Shown: positions 1 through 6,073 of the stretch, one piece after another | How the letters are laid out: each line of letters starts with the position of its first letter | Numbering within the stretch: the first letter of the stretch is position 1 | DNA from: an uncultured Sulfitobacter sp. | Lineage (GTDB): Bacteria > Pseudomonadota > Alphaproteobacteria > Rhodobacterales > Rhodobacteraceae | Assembly: GCA_937923365.1 (NCBI GenBank) | Contig: CALAIJ010000148.1 | Coordinates: 1 to 6,623 of the forward strand | Length of the DNA: 6,623 nucleotides | Direction of reading: 5' to 3' | Notes under the pieces: generated by a model | What the model was told of the DNA's origin: nothing | Seen by the model: the letters and a program-made list of their open reading frames with translations, nothing else | The model's database searches: none | Made by a program: the position numbers and the translations under genes

Positions 1-39
1 GGGTATGGAATTCCTGACCCAACGCCACTTTTTGCAGCC

Positions 40-61
40 CTATCCCCAAGCTGGGTGATAG
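40..61. repeat. Small imperfect inverted repeat upstream of the first gene
   Basis: CTATCCCC pairs with GGG-T-GATAG around an AAGCT loop, giving an 8-bp stem with one bulged T. No T-run follows on either strand, so it does not look like an intrinsic terminator. It lies about 55 bases before the first start codon and could be a 5' leader hairpin, or chance. The rest of 1-115 holds no gene that I can support. Confidence 0.25.
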
Positions 62-115
62 CGGCAGGTTGGGGCGTTCTCTACCCCTTTGATCATCACA
101 TCAAAGGAGGAAATC

Positions 116-436
116 ATGTCCCAGTTTATGCAATATCTGACCCACCTTGGCCCGTTTGAGCTGACAGGGGTTATTGGATTTTTCGTGTACATCACCATGT
201 TCGGTGCGGTGCAGCTTGGTCTGATGGATGGCAACAGCAATGCATACTCGCTGGGCAATGTCGCCGCGGCCTCGCTTGTGGCGATCAGCCTTATTCAGGA
301 ATTCAATCTGGCCTCTGCCCTAATTCAGGGCAGCTGGATTGTCATTGGCCTGATCGGTTTGGGACTGCGCCTGTGGAAGGCATGGCCCAGCACCCGCCGC
401 GTCCTGAATGCAACGCTTGAAACAGAGGTGCTGTGA
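116..436 (+). CDS. CBU_0592-like small integral membrane protein
   Basis: This 106-residue protein is almost entirely hydrophobic, with three likely membrane helices at about residues 14-36, 43-60 and 65-84 and a short basic C-terminal tail. The pattern LTGVIGFFxY...QLGLxDGNSxxYSLxNxxAASLVxISLxxxFNLASALIQxSWIVIxLxG matches, from memory, the conserved CBU_0592-like membrane proteins common in Proteobacteria, whose function is not established. The ATG at 116 is preferred over an in-frame TTG at 89 because a near-perfect Shine-Dalgarno AAAGGAGG (103-110) sits 5 bases before it. The stop overlaps the start of the LysE-type gene, so the two are probably co-transcribed and translationally coupled. 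That makes a link to export physiology possible but unproven. Family call moderately sure; function unknown. Confidence 0.85.
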   Translation: MSQFMQYLTHLGPFELTGVIGFFVYITMFGAVQLGLMDGNSNAYSLGNVAAASLVAISLIQEFNLASALIQGSWIVIGLIGLGLRLWKAWPSTRRVLNATLETEVL

Positions 437-1047
437 TGACGCTGGTTGATACATTTACCTATTTCGTCACTCTGTTCGCGATCGCGATTGCGCCGGGTCC
501 CGTTGTTTTGATGCTCATGGTGCGCGCTGCTGGCAGAGATACCAAGGGAGCCGTCAGTTTTGGCCTTGGCTATGCTCTGGGCGGTGTGCTGATCATTACG
601 GCCATCTGTTTCGGGCTGGGCGCCTGGCTGACCGCCGTGCCGGAGGTTTTCGAGTACAGCAAATATGTGATGATGGTCTATATTCTGTGGATGGCCTGGG
701 GCATCTGGAAAGGCGGCTTTGATCTGAACGCAACCTGCGAAAAGGCGCAGAAATCCGTTTGGTCGTCGGTCTGCGCTGGTTCGCTCACCTGTCTCATCTC
801 ACCCTATATGATGATCCTGTTCCCGCTTGTCCTGCCAGAGATGATGGACATCACACTGATCGAGATGCCTGATTTCCTTTTTGTCGCCCTGACCACATTT
901 GTGGCCCTCGCGACAGGTGCCGGGCTGATCGTGGCCTTTGCCGCGCAACTGACACGGCTGGCGCGTTCTGAACGCTCCATGGCGATCATGAACCGCGCCC
1001 TTGCGGGTCTGTTGGTTGCGGGCGGTGGTTGGATGGGTTTGGCCTGA
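436..1047 (+). CDS. LysE/RhtB-family amino acid exporter (translocator)
   Basis: This is a 203-residue polytopic inner-membrane protein of the length usual for the LysE/RhtB (RhtB/ArgO-like) family, which exports amino acids or related small solutes by secondary transport. Visible hallmarks are the N-terminal hydrophobic helix ending in the family motif APGP (residues 19-22), the glycine-rich GAVSFGLGYALGG stretch (38-50) forming the second helix, and further helices at about 77-92, 112-133, 145-168 and 185-203. The ATG at 436 overlaps the upstream stop codon (TGATG), with AGAGG at 424-428 as ribosome binding site; a GTG at 433 is an alternative start. In place of the Asn-Pro-Lys usual at the start of the fourth helix it has Ser-Pro-Tyr (122-124), so the substrate may differ from classic members. 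Substrate cannot be assigned. Confidence 0.88.
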   Translation: MTLVDTFTYFVTLFAIAIAPGPVVLMLMVRAAGRDTKGAVSFGLGYALGGVLIITAICFGLGAWLTAVPEVFEYSKYVMMVYILWMAWGIWKGGFDLNATCEKAQKSVWSSVCAGSLTCLISPYMMILFPLVLPEMMDITLIEMPDFLFVALTTFVALATGAGLIVAFAAQLTRLARSERSMAIMNRALAGLLVAGGGWMGLA

Positions 1048-1065
1048 TCCCGGCCGCGACCGTTA

Positions 1066-1104
1066 TTCCCGAAGGGCCTGTTCTTCCTGAGAGCGCTTCG
1101 GGAA
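1066..1104. repeat. 9-bp perfect inverted repeat (first of two in tandem)
   Basis: TTCCCGAAG (1066-1074) and CTTCGGGAA (1096-1104) are perfect complements separated by 21 bases. The repeat starts 18 bases after the exporter's stop codon and is followed after one base by a second, longer inverted repeat. It lies between convergent genes, so an mRNA 3'-end structure is likely, although it has no T-run of its own. Confidence 0.55.
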
Positions 1105-1105
1105 A

Positions 1106-1162
1106 CGGTGTGTCTGTGTGCGATGATGTGATACCCGCGACCACACAGACACACCGCATTTT
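1106..1162 (+). terminator. 15-bp perfect stem followed by a short T-run; probable terminator between convergent units
   Basis: CGGTGTGTCTGTGTG (1106-1120) pairs perfectly with CACACAGACACACCG (1142-1156). The intervening loop is 21 bases, long for a classical intrinsic terminator. On the plus strand CATTTT follows (1157-1162), a short T-run suited to terminating the exporter transcript. On the minus strand the stem is followed by only TTT, so bidirectional use is possible but weaker. The rest of the gap to 1251 shows nothing recognisable. A regulatory or small-RNA role for the double stem cannot be excluded. Confidence 0.55.
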
Positions 1163-1251
1163 CCCCACGGGCTGGTTTATGACCCGATCATGTCACAGAG
1201 TATTGGCGATCTTTCGGGCGGAAACGATGCGGGGCGGCACAACGGCGCGCA

Positions 1252-1974
1252 TCAGAATGTTTCCCCGCCAAAATACAGGTTGAAGTCCGCTTTGCTTTCC
1301 AGCCGCTCGCCCGCGCTCTGCGCGATGAGCGCTGTGGGTTCTTCGAATTTGGCGCGATACTGTTTGATGGTGCCGAACTGCATCTTTTCCTGAAAGGGCA
1401 CAAGGCGGACGAAGGCGCGGTATTCAAACCATGGGACGCAACAATTCGCAGGCTCGCTCTGGAATGAATTGCTGCCGTAGTCGGGGTCAATCGAGGGGAA
1501 GTGGATCATGAATTGCGACTCCGGAAACCGTTCCGCAGGGACATTGATCTGAAGCACGAAGGGCGCATTGGATTGGTCAATCTCGTCATGCGGGGGGATG
1601 TGCAAAATCATGCCCTCCTCATCCTGCGTCCCGGTGCCCTGGATTTGGAACACGAACAGATCGCGGGGGGTGGAGCCCGTAATCATGTCCACAATCTCGG
1701 CGCTCTTCTCGTCTGAGGCGCGTACTTTCAGGACAGGGTTTCCCATCCCAACCCCTTCTTCCAGCGCACCGTAACTGTGGTCTGTGTGATCCAGATGCAC
1801 GCTGACGAGAGAGTAATCTAACGCGCCGGTGCAAAACTGGATTTTGAAATTCTGGCACAGGCGGTCTACCGTATCGGTGGTTTGGAAAATCACGCCGGTA
1901 ATGAACAAAAACGCCAAAAGGCCGGAGAATAGCCAGTGGCCTTTGACCCAGTCTTCAAGATTGGAAATTTTCAT
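1252..1974 (-). CDS. Unknown membrane-anchored protein with a large soluble domain
   Basis: This is a 240-residue protein I do not recognise. A short N-terminal stretch with acidic and basic residues (1-13) is followed by one hydrophobic helix (about 14-30, WLFSGLLAFLFITGVIF), which could be a signal anchor or an uncleaved signal peptide. The remaining 210 residues are soluble, rich in acidic and aromatic residues, and probably periplasmic. Cysteines at 40 and 48 and an adjacent Cys-Cys pair in PANCCVPWFEYR are candidates for disulfides. Much of the domain reads as alternating hydrophobic strands (DLFVFQIQG, PFVLQINVP, QFMIHFPS), suggesting a beta-rich fold. A purine-rich GGAGGGAG (plus 1983-1990) precedes the ATG. 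It starts 28 bases after the stop of the glycosyltransferase-like gene and is likely in the same transcript. Confidence 0.8.
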   Translation of the reverse strand: MKISNLEDWVKGHWLFSGLLAFLFITGVIFQTTDTVDRLCQNFKIQFCTGALDYSLVSVHLDHTDHSYGALEEGVGMGNPVLKVRASDEKSAEIVDMITGSTPRDLFVFQIQGTGTQDEEGMILHIPPHDEIDQSNAPFVLQINVPAERFPESQFMIHFPSIDPDYGSNSFQSEPANCCVPWFEYRAFVRLVPFQEKMQFGTIKQYRAKFEEPTALIAQSAGERLESKADFNLYFGGETF

Positions 1975-2002
1975 GAAGACGTCTCCCTCCCCGTGTCGCA
2001 GT

Positions 2003-2872
2003 TCAGAACCATTGCCCCGGTTCCATCAGCCCCAGATCCAGCAGTTGCCGCGAGTGCCACTCAAAAGGCGCTGAGTTGTGCCATTTAAACGTCTCGATGT
2101 CATAGGTGCTGCCGGGGTTGGACTTGAGCGCCTTGGCCGTGCGGAACGAGCAGACCGCCGCCGTGATATTGTGGTGCCACGGGCAGGCGTAGGTATTGTA
2201 TTCCTCATCCGTAAAGGTGTGATCTTCGCGGATGCGCAATCCTGTCTTGGCGCGGAACAGGGAAATCCGGTCAATCTTGCGCTTGGCTTTGGGCACATGT
2301 TCTTCGTAGCGCCAGCGCAGACCCCCATAGAAATCAAGCTGCCGTTCCTTGGGGTGCCCGTGTTGTTCCTCACTTTTGCGCGCCAGCGCATAATAGCCGG
2401 ACTTGTCCAGACAGGCCCGCTCCAGCGAGACAGCATTCGGGCAAGCCTCCAGATCATCGGCGTAAAGGTCGATGACATAGGTCAGCATCGCGTCGCGGCG
2501 TTCCTCTGCATGGAAATCAAGCAATTCCAGTATGTTGCGGCTTTCGCAGAAGGGGTGGAAAAGGTATTCTGCATTATAGCAGTAATAGATCCATTGCCCG
2601 GCCAGCGGGTCGATCAGGGTGTTCAAGGCCTGCTCCATCGCGCCGTCGGCGGTCATGTCATAGTCGACACGCAGAATGCTTTCCTGCAAGTCCCGCGCCA
2701 GTTGGAATTCCGCAGGCATCAGGGCGACAACAGCGGTAAAGCCCGCTTGTTGGTGGTGACGCAGGGTGGTGTCCAGTTCGACCTCGTCCTCAACCATGAT
2801 AACCGCGACGGGTCCCTCACGCAGGGCGGGGGGCGCGGATCTAATCAGGTCTTTTAGGGTTTTGTACTGCAT
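2003..2872 (-). CDS. Glycosyltransferase family 2-like protein with a degenerate catalytic motif
   Basis: This 289-residue soluble protein resembles the roseobacter proteins usually named family 2 glycosyltransferases. Residues 21-52 (PVAVIMVEDEVELDTTLRHH...AGFTAVVAL) look like the first Rossmann-type strand and helix of a GT-A fold. WIYYCYNAEYLFHPF (94-108) occupies the place where related proteins carry an Asp-x-Asp-Glu metal site. C-terminal blocks FYGGLRWR, ISLFRAK, HTFTDEEYNTYACPWHHN and FKWHNSAPFEWHS resemble the acceptor-side half of such enzymes. Activity on a polysaccharide or lipid acceptor is only an inference, because the metal-binding aspartates seem absent. It is transcribed divergently from miaB, with AAGG just before the ATG, and is followed after 28 bases by the membrane-anchored unknown. 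Family call from memory, not searched. Confidence 0.7.
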   Translation of the reverse strand: MQYKTLKDLIRSAPPALREGPVAVIMVEDEVELDTTLRHHQQAGFTAVVALMPAEFQLARDLQESILRVDYDMTADGAMEQALNTLIDPLAGQWIYYCYNAEYLFHPFCESRNILELLDFHAEERRDAMLTYVIDLYADDLEACPNAVSLERACLDKSGYYALARKSEEQHGHPKERQLDFYGGLRWRYEEHVPKAKRKIDRISLFRAKTGLRIREDHTFTDEEYNTYACPWHHNITAAVCSFRTAKALKSNPGSTYDIETFKWHNSAPFEWHSRQLLDLGLMEPGQWF

Positions 2873-2922
2873 CAGGCCTTACATCTCATGACTTGGCATA
2901 GAATCGGTTAATTCATCCCGCA

Positions 2923-2951
2923 TTGCAAGCGCGTCGCTGCACTGCTAGAGC
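2923..2951 (+). promoter_or_regulatory. Predicted sigma-70-type promoter of miaB
   Basis: TTGCAA (2923-2928) and TAGAGC (2946-2951) are separated by exactly 17 bases and lie 32 bases before the miaB start. The -10 sits in a GCTAGAG context that I associate with alphaproteobacterial housekeeping promoters. Transcription would begin near 2958 and give a short leader. The divergent gene's promoter must lie in the same 111-base gap, but I cannot pick it out with confidence. Confidence 0.5.
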
Positions 2952-2983
2952 GCAGGCCTGCCAAGTTTGATCAGGATGCTGCC

Positions 2984-4288
2984 ATGACCACGCCGAAAAA
3001 GCTGTTCATTAAGACCTACGGGTGCCAGATGAATGTCTACGACAGTGAGCGTATGGCCGAAGCGCTGGGTGGACAGGGCTATGTGGAGACAAAGACCGCC
3101 GAAGACGCGGATATGATCCTGCTCAACACGTGCCACATCCGCGAGAAAGCCGCCGAGAAGGTCTATTCCGAACTGGGGCGTCTCAAGCCTTTGAAGGCTG
3201 ACAACCCGAACCTCAAGATCGGTGTGGCGGGCTGCGTCGCCCAAGCCGAAGGCGCCGAGATCATGCGCCGCCAGCCAGCGGTTGATCTGGTCGTCGGCCC
3301 GCAAAGCTATCACCGTCTGCCCGCCATGGAAGAACGCGTCCGCGCAGGGCAGACCGCGCTCGATACGGATTTCCCCGAGGAGGACAAGTTCGACCACCTC
3401 AAGTCGCGTCCCAAGGCCAGACGTGCACCCGCCGCGTTCCTGACCGTGCAGGAAGGCTGCGACAAGTTCTGCGCCTTTTGCGTCGTCCCTTATACGCGCG
3501 GTGCCGAAGTGTCCCGCCCCGCCGACAAACTGCTGACCGAGGCCCGCGATCTGGTGGAGCGCGGGGTGCGCGAGGTCACGTTGCTGGGCCAGAACGTGAA
3601 CGCATATCACGGAGGCATGACCCTTGCCGACCTGATCCGCGCCTTGGCCAAGATCGACGGGCTGGAGCGTATCCGCTACACCACCAGCCACCCCAACGAC
3701 ATGGATGATGATCTGATCGCGACCCATGGCGAGGTCGAAAAGCTGATGCCTTACCTGCATCTGCCTGTGCAATCCGGCTCTGACCATATCCTCAAGCGGA
3801 TGAACCGCAGTCACACGGCCGAAAGCTATCTGCGGCTGATCGAACGTATCCGCAGCGTGCGCCCCGACATCCTTATGTCCGGTGATTTCATCGTCGGTTT
3901 CCCCGAGGAAACGGACGCCGATTTCGAGGCCACCATGCAGTTGGTCCGCGAAGTACGCTATGGCTATGCCTATTCGTTCAAGTATTCCTCACGACCCGGC
4001 ACGCCAGCGGCTGAACGCGCAGATGTGCCCGCCGAGGTGGCGGATGCGCGATTGCAGCAACTGCAGGCCTTGATCACTCAGCACCAGCGCGAGATTCAAA
4101 ACAGCATGGTCGGGCGGGACCTGTCCGTGCTTATCGAAAAACAGGGGCGCGAGGCAGGCCAGATGGTCGGAAAATCCGAATACCTTCACGCGGTGCACGT
4201 CGAGAATTGCTCGGCCAGCGTGGGCGACATCGTTCCGGTGCGGATCACCGAAGGCAAGACAAACTCGCTTGCGGCACAGATGCGTTAA
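2984..4288 (+). CDS. miaB: tRNA-2-methylthio-N6-dimethylallyladenosine synthase
   Basis: MiaB is a radical-SAM methylthiotransferase that converts i6A to ms2i6A at position 37 of tRNAs reading UNN codons, following isopentenylation by MiaA. It acts in the cytoplasm and carries two [4Fe-4S] clusters. The 434-residue protein is essentially full length. The N-terminal methylthiotransferase domain has the three auxiliary-cluster cysteines C14 (KTYGCQMN), C50 ([10 protein letters not shown]) and C84 (GVAGCVAQ). The radical-SAM triad is C159-x3-C163-x2-C166 ([16 protein letters not shown]). The conserved [17 protein letters not shown] block follows, then a TRAM RNA-binding domain from about residue 372 to the end. 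The ATG has AGGA at 2973-2976, 7 bases away. It stands as a single gene with its own likely promoter and converges on the small secreted-protein gene 18 bases downstream. Confidence 0.97.
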   Translation: MTTPKKLFIKTYGCQMNVYDSERMAEALGGQGYVETKTAEDADMILLNTCHIREKAAEKVYSELGRLKPLKADNPNLKIGVAGCVAQAEGAEIMRRQPAVDLVVGPQSYHRLPAMEERVRAGQTALDTDFPEEDKFDHLKSRPKARRAPAAFLTVQEGCDKFCAFCVVPYTRGAEVSRPADKLLTEARDLVERGVREVTLLGQNVNAYHGGMTLADLIRALAKIDGLERIRYTTSHPNDMDDDLIATHGEVEKLMPYLHLPVQSGSDHILKRMNRSHTAESYLRLIERIRSVRPDILMSGDFIVGFPEETDADFEATMQLVREVRYGYAYSFKYSSRPGTPAAERADVPAEVADARLQQLQALITQHQREIQNSMVGRDLSVLIEKQGREAGQMVGKSEYLHAVHVENCSASVGDIVPVRITEGKTNSLAAQMR

Positions 4289-4306
4289 ACCATCCTGCTG
4301 TTCGGG

Positions 4307-4630
4307 TCAGCGGGTGCGCAAGATGCGCAGCATTGTCGCCTTCAGCGCGCTTGGATTGCCTACCAGAGCACGGTCGCGGCAAACACGTTCCCCGATCGCC
4401 TGTGCGGCGGAATAGTCGTATCCGATGGCCACAAGGCTATCGAGGAAGACGGCATTGGGCCGGTCCCAGATGACTTCTTTCCATGGACCGCGATAACAAC
4501 TCACGATAATTTTCTGCCCACCTTTGGCGTAGCTGCCGTAGTGGCGGTGCTTGTGATGGTCGGCAAAAGCGATACTTGGCACCGTCAGCGCGGTGGCACA
4601 GGCAACAGCTGATATGATCTTAACGAACAT
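4307..4630 (-). CDS. Small secreted His-rich protein of unknown function
   Basis: The ATG at 4630 gives a 107-residue precursor. It opens with a typical signal peptide (MFVKIISAVACATALTVPSIAFA) and a likely signal peptidase I site after A23 (Ala-Phe-Ala). The mature N-terminus is DHHKHRHYGSY, a histidine cluster that could bind metal. The rest (KIIVSCYRGPWKEVIWDRPNAVF, then GYDYSAAQAIGERVCRDRALVGNP) has two cysteines, C45 and C84, that could form a disulfide in the periplasm. I recall similar unnamed proteins in roseobacters but know no function. A further 28 codons are open upstream, but the signal peptide and the purine-rich GGGGGAA before 4630 favour this start. Only 18 bases separate its stop from that of miaB, and no intrinsic terminator is visible between them. 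Confidence 0.8.
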   Translation of the reverse strand: MFVKIISAVACATALTVPSIAFADHHKHRHYGSYAKGGQKIIVSCYRGPWKEVIWDRPNAVFLDSLVAIGYDYSAAQAIGERVCRDRALVGNPSALKATMLRILRTR

Positions 4631-4723
4631 TGTATTCCCCCGTTGAATTGGCAGGGGCCCCATGCGGCAAGGGTATGCGCCGTTGGCGACCCCACAACTG
4701 CGAAGCCCGCACATCAGGGACTT

Positions 4724-4741
4724 CGTTAATAAAGGTTAACG
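4724..4741. promoter_or_regulatory. CGTTAA-N6-TTAACG palindrome, possible CtrA-like site
   Basis: CGTTAA (4724-4729) and TTAACG (4736-4741) form a perfect 6-bp inverted repeat with a 6-base spacer. It contains TTAA-N6-TTAA, close to the CtrA consensus TTAA-N7-TTAA of alphaproteobacteria but one base short in spacing. It lies about 95 bases upstream of the minus-strand secreted-protein gene and could control it. Binding by CtrA is an inference from resemblance only. Confidence 0.35.
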
Positions 4742-4871
4742 TTCCGGCATTGGCCTGTGGAAATCAAGAGGATTCACGGGACGCGCGTTCCCGCTCTGGC
4801 AGTGGTTGCCGCCAAAACCCCCGAAAAACCGGCTGAGAATCGGTGCCGCTGATTCCCTTGCATCTAGCGCA

Positions 4872-4898
4872 TTGAAAAGGGTTTGCGGCGGCTAGACT
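4872..4898 (+). promoter_or_regulatory. Weak promoter candidate upstream of the OmpA gene
   Basis: TTGAAA (4872-4877) and TAGACT (4893-4898, in a GCTAGACT context like the -10 proposed for miaB) are only 15 bases apart, shorter than the usual 17. If used, the mRNA leader would exceed 220 bases and include the DnaA-box-like 9-mer, the direct repeat and the leader ORF. TATACT at 4967-4972 is an alternative -10 without a convincing -35. Confidence 0.25.
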
Positions 4899-4935
4899 CA
4901 TGGAAAAGCACGCCAAACAGCGGGTCTTGGCAGAG

Positions 4936-4944
4936 TTATCCACA
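4936..4944 (+). other. Perfect DnaA-box 9-mer (TTATCCACA)
   Basis: The sequence matches the high-affinity DnaA box exactly. It stands alone: no second perfect box, AT-rich unwinding tract or dnaA/hemE neighbour is visible, so this is not an origin. One such 9-mer is expected by chance about once in twenty windows of this size. A DnaA-responsive regulatory site for the OmpA/lipoprotein transcript is possible. Confidence 0.4.
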
Positions 4945-4961
4945 GGCTCTTGGGGAAAAGC

Positions 4962-4980
4962 GCCCATATACTGCCCATAT
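4962..4980 (+). repeat. Direct repeat GCCCATAT-N3-GCCCATAT, 11-bp period
   Basis: Two identical octamers (4962-4969 and 4973-4980) start 11 bases apart, about one helical turn, as in tandem half-sites of an activator or repressor. The first overlaps TATACT (4967-4972), a good match to a -10 hexamer. This could be an operator for the OmpA/lipoprotein unit. No regulator can be named. Confidence 0.35.
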
Positions 4981-5063
4981 CTAGTAGGCGGCAGGCGAAT
5001 TTAGACCAGATTCATGGTTGGACGCCTTCACAGCCCCGCAAAACTTACCTAACCTAAGGACAG

Positions 5064-5120
5064 ATGCGGGGCCGTCCATCACTTGGGGACCGGACGACCT
5101 ATCGTGGGGGAATGACATAA
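5064..5120 (+). CDS. Possible 18-codon leader ORF before the OmpA gene
   Basis: ATG at 5064 opens a short frame encoding MRGRPSLGDRTTYRGGMT and ending in TAA at 5118-5120. AAGGA (5056-5060) precedes the ATG by 3 bases, a tight spacing. The stop codon overlaps the ribosome binding site of the OmpA gene (AAGGA, 5119-5123), an arrangement that would allow coupling or leader control. The peptide is Arg- and Gly-rich with no run of one amino acid suggesting attenuation. It may well be an untranslated leader. Confidence 0.25.
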   Translation: MRGRPSLGDRTTYRGGMT

Positions 5121-5131
5121 GGAAAATGATT

Positions 5132-5707
5132 GTGGCAAACACATTCACCAAAGTGATGCGTGGCATGGCAGGCGTTGCCCTTGTTGCGGCACTCGTACTT
5201 CAGACATCAGCTGCCGATGCACAGACCCGCTCGCAGAGCGGACGCGACAAGGGCGTTTATGTTCCGACCATCTGGGTTGATCCCGATGGCTGCGAACACT
5301 GGGTTATGGACGACGGTGCAGAGGGCTATATGACTCCGCACACCAACCGTCAGGGCATTCCGGTCTGCCGCCGGGGTAATGTCTGCGGGATGATGCAATC
5401 CGACCAGTTCTTTGCAACCAACAGCCACCGTATCAGCGCGTCTGGCAAAGCACGTCTGGCCAAGTTCTTCAAAGAAACGGGCGCGGTCAGCTATATCATC
5501 ACGGGCCATACCGACAGCCGCGCGTCTGACAGCTACAACATGCGCCTGAGCTTTCGCCGTGCCACCTCTGTGGCCAAAATTGCCGCGGCAAGTGGTGCCA
5601 AGATCGCCGATGTGCGCGGCTACGGTGAGCGCCAGCCGGTTGCCAAGAACTCTACCGCAAGCGGGCAGGCCAAGAACCGCCGCGTTGAAATCATCTGCAT
5701 TCGCTAA
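5132..5707 (+). CDS. OmpA-family peptidoglycan-binding envelope protein with an N-terminal two-Cys module
   Basis: The 191-residue precursor has a signal peptide of about 30 residues (cleavage likely after ADA). Next comes a 33-residue module at 47-79 (IWVDPDGCEHW...DDGAEGY...GIPVC), then a C-terminal OmpA domain (about 90-191). That domain carries GHTD (125-128), YNMRLSFRRA (to 144), GYGERQPVAKN and NRRVE (182-186), including the Asp and Arg that bind diaminopimelate in OmpA-type domains. There is no beta-barrel, so it is probably a periplasmic protein tethering something to the cell wall. C54, C79, C85 and C189 may form disulfides. GTG at 5132 is chosen because AAGGA (5119-5123) sits 8 bases before it but only 2 before ATG 5126; the frame stays open further upstream without a good start. 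The lipoprotein gene follows after 12 bases. Confidence 0.88.
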   Translation: MANTFTKVMRGMAGVALVAALVLQTSAADAQTRSQSGRDKGVYVPTIWVDPDGCEHWVMDDGAEGYMTPHTNRQGIPVCRRGNVCGMMQSDQFFATNSHRISASGKARLAKFFKETGAVSYIITGHTDSRASDSYNMRLSFRRATSVAKIAAASGAKIADVRGYGERQPVAKNSTASGQAKNRRVEIICIR

Positions 5708-5719
5708 AGGAAAATTGAC

Positions 5720-6046
5720 ATGATCAAGACGACTACTTTGCTGGTCACCGTCTGTGCCTTTGGCCTGACAGCCTGTGGCGATATGGAATCCGGTGTCCCC
5801 CTGCGTGGCCTGCCATCGGACAAGACCGTGGACCGCGGTTTCGACAGAAAGCACCTTAGCCAGCTTCAGGCGGGCATCTGGGTTGATCCCAACGGCTGCG
5901 ACCACTGGATCATCGACGATGGCGTCGAGGGCTACCTCTCTGCGCGTCTCGACAAATACGGCAAGCCGGTTTGCTCTGGCGTCGCGGCTCCAACCCAGAC
6001 GGTTGGCGACTTCAAGGCGGGTTCGATCTTTCCGGACCCGAACTAA
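5720..6046 (+). CDS. Small lipoprotein carrying the same two-Cys module as the OmpA protein
   Basis: This 108-residue precursor has a lipoprotein signal peptide with lipobox Leu-Thr-Ala-Cys at 16-19. C19 would be lipidated, and the +2/+3 residues Gly-Asp do not give a clear sorting verdict. After a linker, residues 53-85 (IWVDPNGCDHWIIDDGVEGY...GKPVC) align without gaps to residues 47-79 of the OmpA protein with 19 of 33 identities; both module cysteines, C60 and C85, are kept. The C-terminus is a short, probably flexible tail. AAAGGA (5706-5711) overlaps the upstream stop codon and lies 8 bases before the ATG. The two genes clearly share a transcript, closed by the terminator at 6074-6115. 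I know no function for the module. Confidence 0.88.
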   Translation: MIKTTTLLVTVCAFGLTACGDMESGVPLRGLPSDKTVDRGFDRKHLSQLQAGIWVDPNGCDHWIIDDGVEGYLSARLDKYGKPVCSGVAAPTQTVGDFKAGSIFPDPN

Positions 6047-6049
6047 GAT

Positions 6050-6065
6050 TGACAGCTACCTGTCA
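6050..6065. repeat. Perfect small hairpin TGACAG-CTAC-CTGTCA after the lipoprotein gene
   Basis: A 6-bp perfect stem with a 4-base loop begins 4 bases after the stop codon and 9 bases before the terminator stem. It may protect the mRNA 3' end. Confidence 0.45.
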
Positions 6066-6073
6066 CTTTGCAA

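Noticed and set aside
2078..2857. Long plus-strand open frame (259 codons)
   Set aside because: It is antisense to the glycosyltransferase-like gene, whose protein has conserved-looking blocks and a ribosome binding site. The antisense translation shows no recognisable family.
2945..3814. Long minus-strand open frame (289 codons)
   Set aside because: It is antisense to miaB, which is certain. Long mirror frames are common in GC-rich coding DNA.
4800..4900. Possible tRNA or structured RNA from several short complementary segments (such as TCTAGC and GCTAGA)
   Set aside because: The stems are only 4-6 bp, no cloverleaf or T-loop signature is present, and such pairs are expected by chance.
4936..4980. 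Replication origin suggested by the perfect DnaA box
   Set aside because: Only one box is visible, there is no AT-rich unwinding tract, and no origin-linked genes lie nearby.
5018..5131. Upstream extension of the OmpA reading frame
   Set aside because: It would place about 38 non-hydrophobic residues before an obvious signal peptide, and the TTG at 5018 lacks a ribosome binding site.
5207..5905. Minus-strand open frame of 232 codons spanning the OmpA and lipoprotein genes
   Set aside because: Both plus-strand genes have signal peptides, ribosome binding sites and family motifs; the antisense frame has none.
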